From Candidatus Omnitrophota bacterium (lineage in GTDB: Bacteria > Omnitrophota > Gorgyraeia > Gorgyraeales > Gorgyraeaceae), in assembly GCA_020057645.1 (NCBI GenBank), contig JAGVFL010000065.1:1-5348 (forward strand): a stretch of DNA of 5,348 nucleotides, given 5' to 3'. The position numbers and the translations under genes are program-made. Below the pieces are notes generated by a model. That model was not told where the DNA came from. It was given only the letters and a program-made list of their open reading frames with translations, and searched no databases. Below are positions 4,697 through 5,348 of the stretch, one piece after another (within the stretch, counting starts at the first letter, position 1; each line of letters begins with the position of its first letter).

Positions 4697-5348
4697 TTAT
4701 TTTTTAGCTACATTAGCTGTTATTTCAAAATTAGCCGCATCCGGGCCAAGCCCTTTATTCTTTTCGCTGAAAGAAAGCTTTACATCCTGGAATATGGGAT
4801 AAGATTCCAGTTTAGACATAAATTCAGTCAATGAATCCTGTTTTAATACAACCCCGCCTATCTTTATATTCGGCTCTTTATTGTCTATAGCGATCCTGTC
4901 CAGCGCGATATCCGGAAGGATCAGATTGCTTATCTGCTTCATTGTATTTCCCGCGTTTATCCCATTAGGGGCGATTGCGTCTATAGCTGAGCTGTATACT
5001 ATTATCTCGTCTTTTAAAGCTTTTATTTCCTGAAGATTGTCCCAGTGCTGTTTTTGAATCTCAGCGTATTTTTTAAAGTTTACGGCTTTTATGCATAATA
5101 AGGAATACGAAAATAATATTATAAATCCCAGGATAACGGCGATCATCCTGATAGAAAATTTTTTCAGCGCTTTTTGATCCTCTGACCTGAATTTCTCAGG
5201 AAGCATATTTAAATCAGATTTCATGCTTAGAGCCAGGCCTATAGCCCCTGCGGTTTCTGGAAGAATTGTAACTACCTCTAAACCTGCTTCTTTATGCAGG
5301 TATTCTGCGAGCCCTTTTAGTTTAGAACCATTGCCTGTTAAAATGATC
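4697..5348 (-). CDS. pilN: PilM-PilN fusion (GspL-like), N-terminus beyond the window
   Basis: The open frame enters from the window edge and runs to the TAA at 4699-4697 with no stop. The first 41 visible residues (5347-5225) read as a PilM C-terminus: IILTGNGSKLKGLAEYLHKE, the actin-like ATPase phosphate-binding glycine motif and helix, ending in AIGLALS as PilM proteins usually do. The next codon is the ATG at 5224, where PilN begins: LNMLPEKF (residues 5-12 of PilN), the conserved INLLP-like tail that normally binds PilM; one membrane segment (about 25-46); coiled coil (about 50-80); and a ferredoxin-like periplasmic domain (about 95-172). So both proteins appear as one chain, the layout of GspL. 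A separate PilN start at 5224 is possible, but no Shine-Dalgarno sequence is visible near it and no stop ends PilM. The transcript continues to pilO after one base. Confidence 0.82.
   Translation of the reverse strand, partial: IILTGNGSKLKGLAEYLHKEAGLEVVTILPETAGAIGLALSMKSDLNMLPEKFRSEDQKALKKFSIRMIAVILGFIILFSYSLLCIKAVNFKKYAEIQKQHWDNLQEIKALKDEIIVYSSAIDAIAPNGINAGNTMKQISNLILPDIALDRIAIDNKEPNIKIGGVVLKQDSLTEFMSKLESYPIFQDVKLSFSEKNKGLGPDAANFEITANVAKK

Noticed and set aside
5222..5224. ATG at 5224 as the start of an independent PilN overlapping the PilM stop
   Set aside because: The TGA at 5223-5221 is in a different frame, one already closed by a TAA just upstream; the frame carrying the PilM-like residues runs straight through this ATG.
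5285..5302. CCTGC...GCAGG inverted repeat in the PilM part
   Set aside because: Short five-base arms inside conserved coding sequence, with nothing else to support a function.

Overview
All genes in this window lie on the minus strand, so transcription runs from position 5348 towards 1. The DNA looks like a diderm (outer-membrane) bacterium of moderate G+C: it has lipid A acylation and LPS export genes plus the inner-membrane platform of a type IV pilus or type II secretion-like machine. Gene order, fusions and small palindromic repeats suggest a little-studied, probably uncultured diderm lineage. Omnitrophota-like is my guess from general resemblance only; no marker here proves it.

Layout in the direction of transcription: (1) 5348-4697, the end of a PilM-like actin-fold protein running in frame, without a stop, into a complete PilN, which is the architecture of GspL; (2) 4695-4111, PilO; (3) an 88-base gap with two hairpins; (4) 4022-3585, a membrane-anchored PilP/GspC-like protein; (5) a gap of about 70 bases with a candidate promoter and an overlapping dyad; (6) 3511-2621, an LpxL/HtrB-type lipid A acyltransferase; (7) 2624-1761, a single protein that appears to combine an LptC-like and an LptA/OstA module, overlapping lpxL by ATGA; (8) a 132-base gap packed with palindromic repeats; (9) 1628-885, the LPS-export ATPase LptB; (10) 876-1, trigger factor, cut by the window edge.

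How the genes work together: PilM/N/O/P form the cytoplasm-to-periplasm alignment complex of a pilus or secretion machine. LpxL finishes lipid A, and LptC/LptA/LptB power and bridge LPS transport across the periplasm. Trigger factor, the ribosome-bound chaperone for nascent exported and outer-membrane proteins, follows with a tight eight-base gap after lptB.

The main surprises are a trigger factor that appears to lack its whole FKBP-type PPIase domain, a PilM-PilN fusion, an LptC-LptA fusion whose inter-module linker is encoded by a perfect 29-base palindrome, a second palindrome in the signal peptide of the same gene, and several more palindromes in the intergenic gaps. No RNA genes, CRISPR arrays, transposases or phage genes were seen. 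No stretch over 300 bases lacks a gene.
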